In this document: positions 5,255 to 5,584 of the stretch, in pieces
How the letters are laid out: every line of letters starts with the position of its first letter
How positions within the stretch are numbered: the stretch's first letter is position 1
DNA from: an uncultured beta proteobacterium
GTDB taxonomy: Bacteria > Pseudomonadota > Gammaproteobacteria > Burkholderiales > Rhodocyclaceae
NCBI GenBank assembly: GCA_903933395.1
Contig: CAIZKA010000033.1
Location: 1 to 5,584 of the forward strand
Reading direction: 5' to 3'
DNA: 5,584 bases
Made by a program: the position numbers and the translations under genes
Notes under the pieces: model-generated
Databases searched by the model: none
What the model saw: only the letters and a program-made list of their open reading frames with translations
What the model was told of the DNA's origin: nothing

Positions 5255-5584
5255 ATGACAACCCCAAAGAAAATCGTCATCATCGCGGGTCCCAACGGTG
5301 CGGGCAAGACGACGTTCGCCCGCGAATTCCTGCCCAACGACGGAGGCTGCCCGGTTTTCGTCAATGCTGATCTGATCGCGGCTGGAATTTCACCTTTCCA
5401 GCCGGACTCTGCGGCTTTCCGTGCCGGGCGCTTGATGCTTCAAGAGATTGCACGCCATGCCGCACATGGCGTCAGCTTCGGCTTCGAAACCACCCTGTCC
5501 GGATTGAGCTATGCCCGGATGATTGGTGACTGGAGGGCGAATGGTTACACTGTAAAATTAATTTTCCTGTCACTGGGATCGGTC
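5255..5584 (+). CDS. Zeta-toxin-family P-loop kinase, N-terminal part (3' end outside window)
   Basis: The 110 visible residues run from ATG 5255 to the window edge without a stop. They open with a strand, KKIVIIA, and a P-loop, GPNGAGKT (12-19, Lys18 and Thr19). NADLIAAGISPF (37-48) follows, with Asp39 in the place of the zeta substrate-contacting Asp, then FETTLS (77-82) and a strand VKLIFLSL. This is the usual start of chromosomal zeta toxin-family proteins of about 190-200 residues, so a little over half is present. Epsilon/zeta toxins phosphorylate UDP-N-acetylglucosamine, but the substrate of this shorter chromosomal group is not shown by sequence. No good Shine-Dalgarno precedes ATG 5255, which lies 36 nt after the upstream stop. 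No antitoxin gene is visible upstream; one could lie downstream. A functional link to the pilus genes is not indicated. Confidence 0.85.
   Translation, partial: MTTPKKIVIIAGPNGAGKTTFAREFLPNDGGCPVFVNADLIAAGISPFQPDSAAFRAGRLMLQEIARHAAHGVSFGFETTLSGLSYARMIGDWRANGYTVKLIFLSLGSV

Overview
The window looks like a high-GC betaproteobacterial chromosome segment. That placement rests on GC-rich coding DNA and on the style of the pilus/secretion proteins, which resemble those of Rhodocyclales and Gallionellales; it is an inference from family resemblance, not a species call. Every gene I support lies on the + strand. Coding density is near total: the only gaps are 19, 10 and 36 nt, and one gene pair overlaps by 4 nt.

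Positions 1-1824 encode three small inner-membrane or periplasmic proteins in the order expected of a type IV pilus or type II secretion alignment subcomplex. They are the C-terminal part of a PilN/GspL-like protein (1-735, cut by the window edge), a PilO/GspM-like protein (755-1378), and a small exported PilP/MshK/GspC-like protein (1375-1824). The order recalls mshI-mshJ-mshK of MSHA pili, but similarity is too weak by eye to assign those symbols.

Positions 1835-5218 encode the most striking object, a 1127-residue mosaic prepilin-like protein. It begins with a prepilin peptidase-type leader (G14/F15) and one hydrophobic helix, followed by a conserved pseudopilin-family ectodomain (about residues 37-470). 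Next comes a legume-type (L-type) lectin beta-sandwich that keeps its metal-site residues. Three phage-tail-like repeats of about 94-103 residues are inserted inside that lectin, between two strands that are hairpin partners in concanavalin A. I read it as a surface adhesin: a minor pilin that displays a sugar-binding head, with the repeats protruding from the head. The upstream trio would supply the membrane platform to assemble it.

Positions 5255-5584 begin a zeta-toxin-family P-loop kinase that runs off the window. It is probably functionally unrelated to the pilus genes. No RNA gene, insertion sequence, CRISPR array or replication origin was seen, and there is no gene-free stretch longer than 36 nt.
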